The position numbers were made by a program, and so were the translations under genes. From NCBI RefSeq assembly GCF_017876405.1, contig NZ_JAGINW010000001.1, positions 11,607,203-11,671,202 on the forward strand: a stretch of 64,000 nt of DNA. The letters run 5' to 3'. The stretch comes from Kibdelosporangium banguiense. Lineage in GTDB: Bacteria; Actinomycetota; Actinomycetes; Mycobacteriales; Pseudonocardiaceae. The notes beneath the pieces are model-generated. The model saw only the letters and a list, made by a program, of their open reading frames with translations, searched no databases and was not told the DNA's origin. Of the stretch, positions 55,211 to 63,616 are shown in pieces (position 1 is the first letter of the stretch; every line of letters starts with the position of its first letter).

Positions 55211-55245
55211 GGCCCGTCGTGAGCGTTCCGCGCTCACGACGGGCC
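55211..55245 (+). terminator. Intrinsic terminator after ppiB
   Basis: GGCCCGTCGTGAGCG (55211-55225) and CGCTCACGACGGGCC (55231-55245) form a perfect 15-pair stem with a five-base loop, then TTT. It lies 15 bases after the ppiB stop and 9 bases before the AraC-like gene, so it insulates the two. Confidence 0.85.
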
Positions 55246-55254
55246 TTTGGCACT

Positions 55255-55953
55255 ATGGGGTTCGTGTATCGGGAGTACCGGCCGCTGTGGCTCGCGGATG
55301 TCGTCGACTGTGTGTGGACGAGTACGCGGGTAGGTACCCAGCGGGTCGTGCCCGACGGGTGCATGGACATCATCTTCAGCGGTGAGCGGCTGATCGTGGC
55401 CGGTCCGGACACCGCGGCGTTCCTCAGCGAGTCCACCGGGCCGAAGGTCGGGGTCCGGTTCCGCCCGGGGGCCGCGCCGGCTTTCCTGGACATCCCGGCG
55501 CACGTGCTCAAGAACACCCGGGCCGGGCTGGAGGATCTCTGGGCGCGGGACAAGGTCGAGCGGCTCATCGACGACCTGCACACCGATCAGCCCGGCAAAG
55601 TCCTGCTGCACGCCGTCCAGGACGCCGAGCCGGATCCGTTCGCGAGAGTCGTCGAACAGCTGGCACGCCGGTCAGGGGACGTCCGCGCGATGGCGGGCGA
55701 GCTGGGCTTCAGCGAACGCCACCTGCACCGCCGCTGCCTCACGACCTTCGGCTACGGCCCCAAGATGCTGCACCGCGTACTGCGGTTCGACCAGGCCATG
55801 GACCTCATCTACGCGGGCACGCCGTTCGCCGAGGCAGCGCACCTGACCGGGTACGCCGACCAGGCGCATCTGTCCCGGGAAGTGAAAACCCTGGCCGGTA
55901 CGACGCTCAGCACCCTGGTTCAGGACGCCGACGTCACCCTGTACACGTCGTAG
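55255..55953 (+). CDS. AraC family transcriptional regulator
   Basis: About 232 residues. The N-terminal domain (YREYRPLWLADVVDCVW, VVPDGCMDIIFSG) is the DUF6597-type sensor found in many actinobacterial AraC proteins. The C-terminal AraC helix-turn-helix pair includes MAGELGFSERHLHRRCLTTFGYGPK and TPFAEAAHLTGYADQAHLSREVK. ATG 55255 is used; GTG 55264 is equally placed. Target and effector are unknown. It converges on relA, with a 34-base overlap of the coding ends. Confidence 0.85.
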   Translation: MGFVYREYRPLWLADVVDCVWTSTRVGTQRVVPDGCMDIIFSGERLIVAGPDTAAFLSESTGPKVGVRFRPGAAPAFLDIPAHVLKNTRAGLEDLWARDKVERLIDDLHTDQPGKVLLHAVQDAEPDPFARVVEQLARRSGDVRAMAGELGFSERHLHRRCLTTFGYGPKMLHRVLRFDQAMDLIYAGTPFAEAAHLTGYADQAHLSREVKTLAGTTLSTLVQDADVTLYTS

Positions 55954-58238
55954 ACGCCTTCGACGCTGCGGACTGCTTTCAGGACGTGTCCGAGGTGTTT
56001 CGGGTCGCCCATCTCGAACGAGAACCGGGAGACGGCCACCCGGTCGCGGGACGTCGTGACCGACGCGGACAGGATGTTGACCCGCTCGTCGGCCAGGACC
56101 TTGGTGACGTCGGACAGTAACCGGTGCCGGTCCAACGCCTCGACCTGGATGGCCACCAGGAACACCGACGAGGCCGAAGGCGCCCACTCGACGTCGACCA
56201 GCCGCTCCGGCTCGGCCAGCAACTCGTCCGCGTTCGTGCAGTCGGTCCGGTGCACGCTGACACCGCCGCCACGCGTGACGAATCCGAGGATGTCGTCGCC
56301 TGGCACCGGCGTGCAGCAACGGGCCAGCTTGACCCACACGTCGGACGCGCCCTTCACGACCACGCCCGCGTCGCCGGACGCCCGGCGGCGGGTGATCGTG
56401 GACGGGGTCGCCCGCTCGGCGAGCTCTTCCTCGGCGTGCTCGACGCCGCCGAGCAGGGCCACCAGGCGCTGCACGACGTGCCGCCCGGAGGTGTGCCCCT
56501 CGCCCACGGCCGCGTAGAGCGAGGTGATGTCCGGGTAGCGCAGTTCACGCGACAGCGCGGTCATCGCGTCCACCGAGACCAGGCGCTGCATCGGCAGGCC
56601 GACCCGGCGGACCTCCTTGGCGATCGCGTCCTTGCCGGCCTCGATCGCCTCCTCACGCCGTTCCTTGGCGAACCACTGCTTGATCTTGGCGCGGGCCCGC
56701 GGCGAGGCGGTGAACTGCAGCCAGTCGCGGCTGGGCCCGGCACCTTCGGCCTTCGAGGTGAAGATCTCGATGACCTCGCCGTTCTCCAGCTTGCGCTCGA
56801 GCGCGACCAGGCGGCCGTTGACCCGGGCTCCTATACAGCGATGGCCGACCTCGGTGTGCACGGCGTAGGCGAAGTCCACGGGCGTGGACCCGGCGGGCAG
56901 CGTGACCACGTCGCCCTTCGGCGTGAACACGAAGATCTCGCGGGTGGAGAACTGGTAGCGCAGGGACTCGAGGAACTCGCCCGGGTCGGCGGCCTCACGC
57001 TGCCAGTCGAGGAGCTGACGCATCCACGCCATCTCGTCGACCTCGACGCCGCCCTTGCTCTCGTGCGTGCCGCGGGTCTCCTTGTACCGCCAGTGCGCGG
57101 CGATGCCGTACTCGGCGGTGTTGTGCATCTCGTGCGTACGGATCTGGACCTCGAGCGGCTTGCCGTCCGGGCCGATCACGGTGGTGTGCAACGACTGGTA
57201 CACCCCGAACCGGGGCTGGGCGATGTAGTCCTTGAACCGGCCGGGCATCGGCTGCCACATCGCGTGCACGACGCCCATCGCGGCGTAGCAGTCACGGACG
57301 TCCTCGACCATCAGCCGGACACCGACCAGGTCGTGGATGTCGTCGAAGTCCCGGCCGCGCACGATCATCTTCTGGTGGATCGAGTAATAGCGCTTCTGCC
57401 TGCCCTCGACCGCACACTTGATCTTGGCGTCGGCCAGGTGCTTGTCCAGCTCCTCGATCACCGCGTTGAGGTAGTTCTCGCGGGAGGGCGCCCGGTTGGC
57501 CACCAGCCGGACGATCTCGTTGAACTTCTTGGGCTGCAGGATCGCGAACGCGAGGTCCTCCAGCTCCCATTTCACGGTGGCCATCCCCAGCCGGTGGGCC
57601 AGCGGGGCCAGCACCTCGAGGGTCTCCTTGGCCTTACGGGCCTGCTTCTCCGGCGGCAGGAACCGCATGGTGCGCATGTTGTGCAGGCGGTCGGCCAGCT
57701 TGATGACCAGGACTCGCGGGTCCTTGGCCATCGCGATGATCATCTTGCGGATGGTCTCGGCCTCGGCGGCCGTGCCCAGCTTGACCTTGTCCAGCTTGGT
57801 CACGCCGTCGACCAGGTGCGCGACCTCGTCACCGAAGTCCGAGCGCAGCAGCTCCAGCGAATAGTCGGTGTCCTCGACCGTGTCGTGCAGCAGCGCCGCG
57901 ACCAGGGTCGTGGTGTCCATGCCCAGCTCAGCGAGGATCGTGGCGACCGCGAGCGGGTGGGTGATGTAAGGGTCGCCGGACTTACGGCGCTGGTGGCGGT
58001 GCTTCTCCTCGGCGACGTCGTACGCCTGCTGCAACAGACCCAGATCGGCCTTCGGGTGCAGCTCCCGGTGCACCGCGGCCAGCGGTTCGAGGACCTGCTT
58101 GACCGGGGCGGCACGCTGGGCTGTGATGCGGCGGGCCAGTCGCGTACGGACACGACGGGTCGCTGACGGCGGCCTGGGGACAGCTGTCGCCTGCTCCCCT
58201 GCTTTCAGGCTCGCTGCGGACTCCACGTCGTGACTCAC
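55920..58238 (-). CDS. relA: Bifunctional (p)ppGpp synthetase/hydrolase
   Basis: Rel enzyme that makes and degrades the stringent alarmone. 772 residues with all domains in order: HD hydrolase (HHPAVA-type region read as YITHPLAVATIL, HDTVEDTDY, ADRLHNMRTM) at about 75-235, synthetase (YSIHQKM, DIHDLVGVRL, RFKDYIAQPRFGVYQSLHTTV) at about 275-430, TGS (FVFTPKGDVVTLPAGSTPVDFAYAVH) near 430-500, and a C-terminal ACT domain. Both hydrolase HDxxED and synthetase residues are intact, as in mycobacterial Rel. It is followed upstream by apt as in all actinobacteria of this type. Confidence 0.97.
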   Translation of the reverse strand: MSHDVESAASLKAGEQATAVPRPPSATRRVRTRLARRITAQRAAPVKQVLEPLAAVHRELHPKADLGLLQQAYDVAEEKHRHQRRKSGDPYITHPLAVATILAELGMDTTTLVAALLHDTVEDTDYSLELLRSDFGDEVAHLVDGVTKLDKVKLGTAAEAETIRKMIIAMAKDPRVLVIKLADRLHNMRTMRFLPPEKQARKAKETLEVLAPLAHRLGMATVKWELEDLAFAILQPKKFNEIVRLVANRAPSRENYLNAVIEELDKHLADAKIKCAVEGRQKRYYSIHQKMIVRGRDFDDIHDLVGVRLMVEDVRDCYAAMGVVHAMWQPMPGRFKDYIAQPRFGVYQSLHTTVIGPDGKPLEVQIRTHEMHNTAEYGIAAHWRYKETRGTHESKGGVEVDEMAWMRQLLDWQREAADPGEFLESLRYQFSTREIFVFTPKGDVVTLPAGSTPVDFAYAVHTEVGHRCIGARVNGRLVALERKLENGEVIEIFTSKAEGAGPSRDWLQFTASPRARAKIKQWFAKERREEAIEAGKDAIAKEVRRVGLPMQRLVSVDAMTALSRELRYPDITSLYAAVGEGHTSGRHVVQRLVALLGGVEHAEEELAERATPSTITRRRASGDAGVVVKGASDVWVKLARCCTPVPGDDILGFVTRGGGVSVHRTDCTNADELLAEPERLVDVEWAPSASSVFLVAIQVEALDRHRLLSDVTKVLADERVNILSASVTTSRDRVAVSRFSFEMGDPKHLGHVLKAVRSVEGVYDVYRVTSAS

Positions 58239-58349
58239 TCACACGCTCCCGCATATCCCGAACCTCGCGGGCCACGAGTGTGGTCCGCGTGCATTGAGAA
58301 TAACGCGTAAGCGCTGGTGAACATCTTCGTGCGCGCTGGACGGCCAGTC

Positions 58350-58865
58350 TCACACGGTGAGCAGCGCGTCGATCTTACGTCCGGCAAGTCGCTGACGACC
58401 GTCGAGTGCGCCGATCTCCAGCAGCACTGTGATACCGGCCACTTCTGCCTTGGCAAGCTCGACCAGCTCACATGCTGCCGCGGCGGTGCCTCCGGTGGCC
58501 AGGACGTCGTCGACGATGGCCACGCGCTGCCCCGGCTGGATGATGTCCGCGGGGATCTCCAGCTCGGCCGAGCCGTACTCAAGTGAGTACCCGGCGCGGC
58601 CACCAACTGCGGGGAGTTTGCCGGCCTTGCGGACCGGCACCACGCCGAGACCTTTCGAGTACGCCGCGGCGGCACCGAAGAAGAAGCCACGGGCGTCCAC
58701 GGCCACCACGACGTCCACGTCGTCGAGTGTGGCGGCCATGGCGTCGACGACCGTGCGGAACGCCTCAGCGTTGCCGAGCATGGGCGTGATGTCGCGAAAC
58801 AGCACGCCCGGCTCTGGGAAATCAGGCACTCGCCGGATCAGGGCGAGTGCCTCGTTGACATCCAT
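58350..58865 (-). CDS. apt: Adenine phosphoribosyltransferase
   Basis: Salvages adenine to AMP with PRPP. 171 residues. PDFPEPGVLFRDITPML begins the hood region; DARGFFFGAA is the adenine-side motif, PVRKAGKLP is the flexible loop and VAIVDDVLATGGTAAAA the PRPP motif. The ATG shares a base with the secF stop (TGATG), so it is coupled to the sec genes, as in the standard secD-secF-apt-relA order. Confidence 0.95.
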   Translation of the reverse strand: MDVNEALALIRRVPDFPEPGVLFRDITPMLGNAEAFRTVVDAMAATLDDVDVVVAVDARGFFFGAAAAYSKGLGVVPVRKAGKLPAVGGRAGYSLEYGSAELEIPADIIQPGQRVAIVDDVLATGGTAAAACELVELAKAEVAGITVLLEIGALDGRQRLAGRKIDALLTV

Positions 58866-60070
58866 CAGTGGCGGCGCTTCCCGCTGGGACGCTTGCCTTG
58901 CGGCTGGCTCTGCTTACGGCGCTCGGCGTTGCTCCGGTTGCGCACCGGGACACCGCTCGCCGCGGTCAGTGCCTTCTCCTTGCGGACTTCCTCGTCCAGC
59001 GTCTGCTCGTCGAACGACTCCGGGTCACCGGACTCGTGCGCGGCCTTGGCAGCCAGATTGGCCCGGCGGGCGGCGACCCGCCTGGCCTGCGCCTGGAACT
59101 TCGGGTCCCGCATGGTCAGGTCCACCAGAACCGGGGTGGCCAGGCCGATCGAGGAGATGACACCGGCGAGCATGCCGGTCAGCTGGACCAGCGCGAGGTC
59201 CTGCAGGGTGCCGACACCCAGCAGGACGGCACCGACGATCAGCAGGCCGAGCACCGGCAGCAACGCGATGAGCGCGGTGTTGATCGACCGCATCAGCGTC
59301 TGGTTGACCGCCAGGTTGGCCGCCTCGCCGTAGGTCCGGCGGGTCAGGCCGAGCAGGCCCCGGGTGTTCTCCTTGACCTTGTCGAACACCACCACCGTGT
59401 CGTACAGCGAGAAGCCCAGAATCGTCAGCAGGCCGATCGCGGTGGCCGGGGTGACCTCGAAACCGACCAGCGAGTACACACCCGCGGTCACGATCACGTC
59501 GTGGAACAGCGAGACCAGCGCCGCGACGGCCATCCGTCGTTCGAAGTAGAACGCCAGGAAGATCGTCACCAGCACGAGGAACACGAGCAGGGCCCACAGT
59601 GCCTGGCTGGTGACCTCACCGCCCCACGTGCCGGACACCGCGCTGTCGCTGATCGCGCCCTGCGGCTTGAGGTCGTTGGTCAGCGCGGCCTTCAGGCGGC
59701 TGATGTCGCCCTGGCTGAGCGTCTGGGTCCGGACCTGGATGGAGGCCTGGTCGCCGATGCCGACGCTCTGCGCCGACTCCGGCTCGTGGCCGAGGGTCTT
59801 GCTGTAGACGTCGATGACCTGCTGGGGAGTGATCACCTGCGAGGTCGAACTCTTGGCATCCAGCTGGATCTTGGTGCCACCCTCGAAGTCGATTCCGAAG
59901 TTGAAGCCCTTGATCGCGATGGAGGCGATGCTGACCAGCACCAGCACCGTGAAGAAGACGTACCAGCGCTTGCGCTTGCCGATGACGTCCAGCGCGCCGT
60001 TGCCGACGTAGAGCCGGTCGAAGAACTTGGCCTTCTTCGCTGGCGTCTGGGGTGGGGTCTCGCCGGCCAC
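58865..60070 (-). CDS. secF: Protein translocase subunit SecF
   Basis: Membrane partner of SecD that uses the proton gradient to help proteins leave the Sec channel. 401 residues with six helices and one periplasmic domain (about 60-165). FGIDFEGGTKIQ is the D1-type motif and IGLLTILGFSLYDTVVVFDKVKENT is the signature of helices 4-5. The C-terminus is long, basic and hydrophilic (NRSNAERRKQSQPQGKRPSG). GTG 60070 starts one base after the secD stop, with its GGAGG inside the secD end. Confidence 0.96.
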   Translation of the reverse strand: MAGETPPQTPAKKAKFFDRLYVGNGALDVIGKRKRWYVFFTVLVLVSIASIAIKGFNFGIDFEGGTKIQLDAKSSTSQVITPQQVIDVYSKTLGHEPESAQSVGIGDQASIQVRTQTLSQGDISRLKAALTNDLKPQGAISDSAVSGTWGGEVTSQALWALLVFLVLVTIFLAFYFERRMAVAALVSLFHDVIVTAGVYSLVGFEVTPATAIGLLTILGFSLYDTVVVFDKVKENTRGLLGLTRRTYGEAANLAVNQTLMRSINTALIALLPVLGLLIVGAVLLGVGTLQDLALVQLTGMLAGVISSIGLATPVLVDLTMRDPKFQAQARRVAARRANLAAKAAHESGDPESFDEQTLDEEVRKEKALTAASGVPVRNRSNAERRKQSQPQGKRPSGKRRH

Positions 60071-60071
60071 C

Positions 60072-61889
60072 TCAGGCCTCCTTCACTGTGGGACCGGTAC
60101 GGCCGGTGGCCGGTTTGTTGAGATTCGCCTTGTGGCTCGCGCGGTGCGCCGCACCAAGCCCGACGAGCGCCGGGTTGGACAGCTTCTTGGACTTCGACAC
60201 AAGCGCCACCAGCGGGTGCGTCACCAGGAACACGACGATCAGGTCGAGCACCGTGGACATGCCCAGGGTGAACGCGAAGCCCTTCACCTGGCCGACTGCC
60301 AGCAGGTACAGCACCGCGGCGGACAGGAAGAGCACCGCGTCGGCCGACAGGATCGTGCGCCTGCCTCGGACCCATGCTCGTGGCACCGCCGACCGGAATG
60401 TCCGGCCTTCTCGCATCTCGTCCTTTAGTCGTTCGAAGAACACCACGAACGAGTCGGCGGTGAAACCGATGGCGACGATCAGACCCGCCACACCGGCCAG
60501 GTCGAGGCTGTAGCCGATGAACCGGCCGAACAGCACGATGATCGCGTAGACGATGGCGAACGACAGTGCCAGCGACAGGATCGTCAGAACGCCGAGCAGG
60601 CGGTAGTAGAACAGGCAGTAGATGAACACCAGCAGCAGGCCGATCGCACCGGCGATGATGCCTGCCTGCAGGGACGCGAGGCCGAGCGTCGCGGAGACGG
60701 TCTCGGCGTCCGACGACTGGAACGACAGCGGCAGCGAACCGTACTTCAGCACGTCCGCCAGCGCGGTCGCGGTGCGCTGGTTGAAGTTGCCGCTGATCTC
60801 GGTGTTGCCGCCGGGGATCGCGCCCCGGATCTCCGGGGCCGAGACGACCTCGGTGTCCAGCACGAACGCGGCGCGCTGGCCGACGTTGGCGGCGGTGAAC
60901 TTGGCCCAGATGTCGGCACCCGTGCCGTTGAAGGTCAGGTTGACCACGTAGCCGGCGCCCTGGGAGTTCGGGCCGGCGTTCGCGCCGCTGATCTCCTCGC
61001 CCTTGAGGAACCGCTTGCCGAGCACGTACTTCTCGGTCTTGTCCTGGTCGCAGGTGATCAGCGGCAGGTTCGGGTCGTCGTTGCCGACCAGCGGGTCGTC
61101 GCCGTCACAGCTGTGCGCGGCCAGAGCCTGCTGCTGCAGTGCCGGGTCGGCCTGCGGGGCGTTGCCACCGTCCTCGGCACCGGCCAGCGCGGGGTTCTGA
61201 CGCGCGGCACGAGCCTTCTGGATGGCCGCCGCGACCTCGGGGCTGATCGAGCCGTCGTTGTTGTTCACGGGCGGCGGCGCCGGGGCACTGGTGCTTGTGC
61301 TCGGCGGGGCGCTCGGAGTCGTGGGGGTGCTGCCGGACGGCTGCTGCCCCAGAACGGGGGCGGGGCGGCCCTGCGGCTGGTTGCTTGCGGGAGCGCCCGC
61401 GCTCGGCGGGGTGCTGCCGGACGGCGTGGACGGCTGCTGGCTACCGGACGGCGGTGGCTGGGTACCGCTCGTCGGAGGCGTGCCGGAAGCCGGGGGCTGC
61501 GGCGGGGTGTTGGGCACCGCCTGCAGGACCTTGCGGAAACCGAGGGTCGCGGTCTGGCCCAGTTCCTTGGCCTTCTCGCCGCCGTCACCCGGCACCGTGA
61601 TCACGATGTTGTTACCGTCCAGGACGACCTCGGCACCGCTGATGCCCTGGCCGTTGACACGGTTCTCGATGATCTGGCGTGCCTGGTTGAGCGATTCCGG
61701 GCTCGGCGCGTTGCCGTCCAGGGTTCGCGCGGTCAGCACCACACGGGTGCCACCCTTGAGGTCGATACCCAGCTTCGGGACCGGTTTGTGGTCACCTGTG
61801 CCGAACACCAAGCCGTAGAGCACCGCGATGATGGCTACGAAGAAGGCGAGATAACGAACGGGGCGGAAGTGCCCAGCCGATGGTGCCAC
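60072..61889 (-). CDS. secD: Protein translocase subunit SecD
   Basis: 605 residues with six helices and a large extracytoplasmic domain. LGIDLKGGTRVVLTART and TVPGDGGEKAKELGQTA are D1-motif parts; the C-terminal membrane region has GVAGLIVAIGFTADSFVVFFERLKDE. Between about 125 and 225 is a low-complexity insert rich in Pro, Ser, Thr and Gln (GTQPPPSGSQQPSTPSG and similar), absent from E. coli SecD and common in actinobacteria in varying forms. GTG 61889 is the start. Confidence 0.95.
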   Translation of the reverse strand: MAPSAGHFRPVRYLAFFVAIIAVLYGLVFGTGDHKPVPKLGIDLKGGTRVVLTARTLDGNAPSPESLNQARQIIENRVNGQGISGAEVVLDGNNIVITVPGDGGEKAKELGQTATLGFRKVLQAVPNTPPQPPASGTPPTSGTQPPPSGSQQPSTPSGSTPPSAGAPASNQPQGRPAPVLGQQPSGSTPTTPSAPPSTSTSAPAPPPVNNNDGSISPEVAAAIQKARAARQNPALAGAEDGGNAPQADPALQQQALAAHSCDGDDPLVGNDDPNLPLITCDQDKTEKYVLGKRFLKGEEISGANAGPNSQGAGYVVNLTFNGTGADIWAKFTAANVGQRAAFVLDTEVVSAPEIRGAIPGGNTEISGNFNQRTATALADVLKYGSLPLSFQSSDAETVSATLGLASLQAGIIAGAIGLLLVFIYCLFYYRLLGVLTILSLALSFAIVYAIIVLFGRFIGYSLDLAGVAGLIVAIGFTADSFVVFFERLKDEMREGRTFRSAVPRAWVRGRRTILSADAVLFLSAAVLYLLAVGQVKGFAFTLGMSTVLDLIVVFLVTHPLVALVSKSKKLSNPALVGLGAAHRASHKANLNKPATGRTGPTVKEA

Positions 61890-61954
61890 GTCTGTCCGTC
61901 TCTCTGTGTCGTCTAGTCAGGTGGGGAGCGGGCGGTTGGTCACACAACCATGAC

Positions 61955-61994
61955 GCTGCGCCCGCACCCAGTCACTAATGGGTGAGGGCGCAGC
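61955..61994 (-). terminator. Hairpin between yajC and secD
   Basis: GCTGCGCCCGCACCC (61955-61969) pairs with GGGTGAGGGCGCAGC (61980-61994), 14 of 15 positions, with a ten-base loop. It lies 46 bases after the yajC stop and about 65 bases before secD. It could be a terminator that isolates ruvAB-yajC from the sec genes, or an mRNA end-protecting structure that changes the ratio of YajC to SecDF. Confidence 0.5.
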
Positions 61995-62040
61995 GTACCG
62001 CGCGTCCGATGAGGTTGGTGTTTTCCCTCAACGAAAGCGG

Positions 62041-62436
62041 TTAGCTCTTCTTGGTCTGCTCCAGCGCGGGCGCGACCTCGGCGGTGGACTTGGGAGTCGG
62101 GTCCTGCTTCTTCTCGTCCTCTTCCACCTCTTCGACGATGTCCTCGTCGTCCTCGATCTCCTCTTCGACCTCCGGGCCGACCTTCTCGCGGATCGCGGCA
62201 CGCAGCCAGGTGGTCACCACGCCGTCGGCGATCTCCAGGTCAACCGTTGCCTCATCGTCGGTGTCCGCGACAGTGGCGTACAGGCCGGAGGTGGTCATCA
62301 CCCGGTCGCCGACGCCGATCGAGTTCTGCAGCTCCTGCTGCTGCGCCATCGCCCTCTTCTGCTTGCGGCTCATCAGCACCATGGGCACGATGAGCACCGC
62401 GATCAGCAGAAACGGAAGCAGTTGCCCGAGGTTCAT
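62041..62436 (-). CDS. yajC: Preprotein translocase subunit YajC
   Basis: Small single-helix membrane protein associated with SecDF. 131 residues from ATG 62436, which follows CGGAGAG. MNLGQLLPFLLIAVLIVPMVLM is the membrane part, then SRKQKRAMAQQQELQNSIGVGDRVMTTSGLYATV is the conserved YajC core, given here with its helix and the MTTSGL turn. The last 45 residues are strongly acidic (VEEEIEDDEDIVEEVEEDEKK) with no conserved motif. Confidence 0.94.
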   Translation of the reverse strand: MNLGQLLPFLLIAVLIVPMVLMSRKQKRAMAQQQELQNSIGVGDRVMTTSGLYATVADTDDEATVDLEIADGVVTTWLRAAIREKVGPEVEEEIEDDEDIVEEVEEDEKKQDPTPKSTAEVAPALEQTKKS

Positions 62437-62538
62437 TTCTCTCCGTTCGGCGGACATCCCGTTGGAGTGGAAATGCCCGATTGTTCTGGTTGCCTGCCGC
62501 CGAGTGTGCCACCAACGCGTTACGCGCTGTGCGCGCGG

Positions 62539-63606
62539 TCACTCTTCGAACAGCGTAGGCGCCGCCTGACCTGGTGCGTCGTTCGGGGCTTGCAACCCGA
62601 GGTGCGCCCACGCGGTCGCAGTCGCTACTCGGCCACGAGGGGTCCTTGCCAGCATGCCAGCACGTACCAGGTACGGCTCGCACACTTCCTCCACGGTAGT
62701 TGACTCCTCCCCCACCGCGACAGCCAAAGTCGAAATACCGACCGGTCCACCGCCGAACGACCTGACCAGCGCGTTCAGCACGGCCCGGTCCAGCCGGTCG
62801 AGGCCCAGCTCGTCGACGTCGTAGACCTCGAGCGCGGCTTTCGCCACATCAATCGTGACCGCTCCGTTAGCACGCACTTCCGCGTAGTCCCGGACCCGGC
62901 GCAGCAGCCGGTTGGCGATCCGGGGTGTGCCACGGGACCGTTTGGCGATCTCCACGGCGCCGTCCGGCCGCAGGTCGACGCCCAGAATCGTGGCCGAGCG
63001 GGTGAGCACCCGCTCCAGTTCGTGCGGCTCGTAGAACTCCATGTGCGCGGTGAAGCCGAATCGGTCACGCAGCGGACCCGTCAGCACCCCTGATCGGGTG
63101 GTGGCTCCCACCAACGTGAACGGCGCGATGTCCAGCGGGATGCTCGTGGCGCCGGGGCCTTTGCCGACCACGACGTCCACCCGGAAGTCCTCCATCGCCA
63201 GGTAGAGCATCTCCTCGGCGGGCCGGGCGATCCGGTGGATCTCGTCGATGAACAGCACGTCGCCTTCGACCAGGTTCGACAGCATGGCGGCGAGGTCGCC
63301 GGCACGCTCCAGCGCCGGCCCGGACGTGATCCGGATGGCACTGCCCAGCTCAGCGGCGATGATCATCGAGAGGCTGGTCTTGCCCAGGCCGGGCGGGCCG
63401 GAGAGCAGGACGTGATCTGGCGGTGCGCCCCGGCGCATGGCGCCTTCGAGCACGAGTTCGAGCTGTTCACGCACCCGCGCCTGGCCCACGAACTCGCTCA
63501 GCCGCTTGGGCCGCAGCGTCGCCTCGACGTCACGGTCCTCGGGCTCGGCGAGCGGCGAGAGCGCGTCGTCCTCGTCGGCCACCGGGCCGCGATAGTCGTC
63601 GTGCAC
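62539..63606 (-). CDS. ruvB: Holliday junction branch migration ATPase RuvB
   Basis: AAA+ motor that moves Holliday junctions with RuvA. 355 residues from GTG 63606, which follows AGGAGG by six bases; the open frame to 63699 would overlap ruvA. LRPKRLSEFVGQ precedes Walker A SGPPGLGKTS; Walker B is LFIDEIHR, and GATTRSGVLTGPLRDRFG contains sensor one and the arginine finger. A C-terminal winged helix follows (GPVGISTLAVAVGEESTTVEE). It is 10 bases from the ruvA stop. Confidence 0.97.
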   Translation of the reverse strand: MHDDYRGPVADEDDALSPLAEPEDRDVEATLRPKRLSEFVGQARVREQLELVLEGAMRRGAPPDHVLLSGPPGLGKTSLSMIIAAELGSAIRITSGPALERAGDLAAMLSNLVEGDVLFIDEIHRIARPAEEMLYLAMEDFRVDVVVGKGPGATSIPLDIAPFTLVGATTRSGVLTGPLRDRFGFTAHMEFYEPHELERVLTRSATILGVDLRPDGAVEIAKRSRGTPRIANRLLRRVRDYAEVRANGAVTIDVAKAALEVYDVDELGLDRLDRAVLNALVRSFGGGPVGISTLAVAVGEESTTVEEVCEPYLVRAGMLARTPRGRVATATAWAHLGLQAPNDAPGQAAPTLFEE

Positions 63607-63616
63607 GCCCGGCCTC

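Noticed and set aside
56124..58166. Plus-strand open frame of 680 codons
   Set aside because: Antisense of relA, which shows intact HD, synthetase and TGS motifs.
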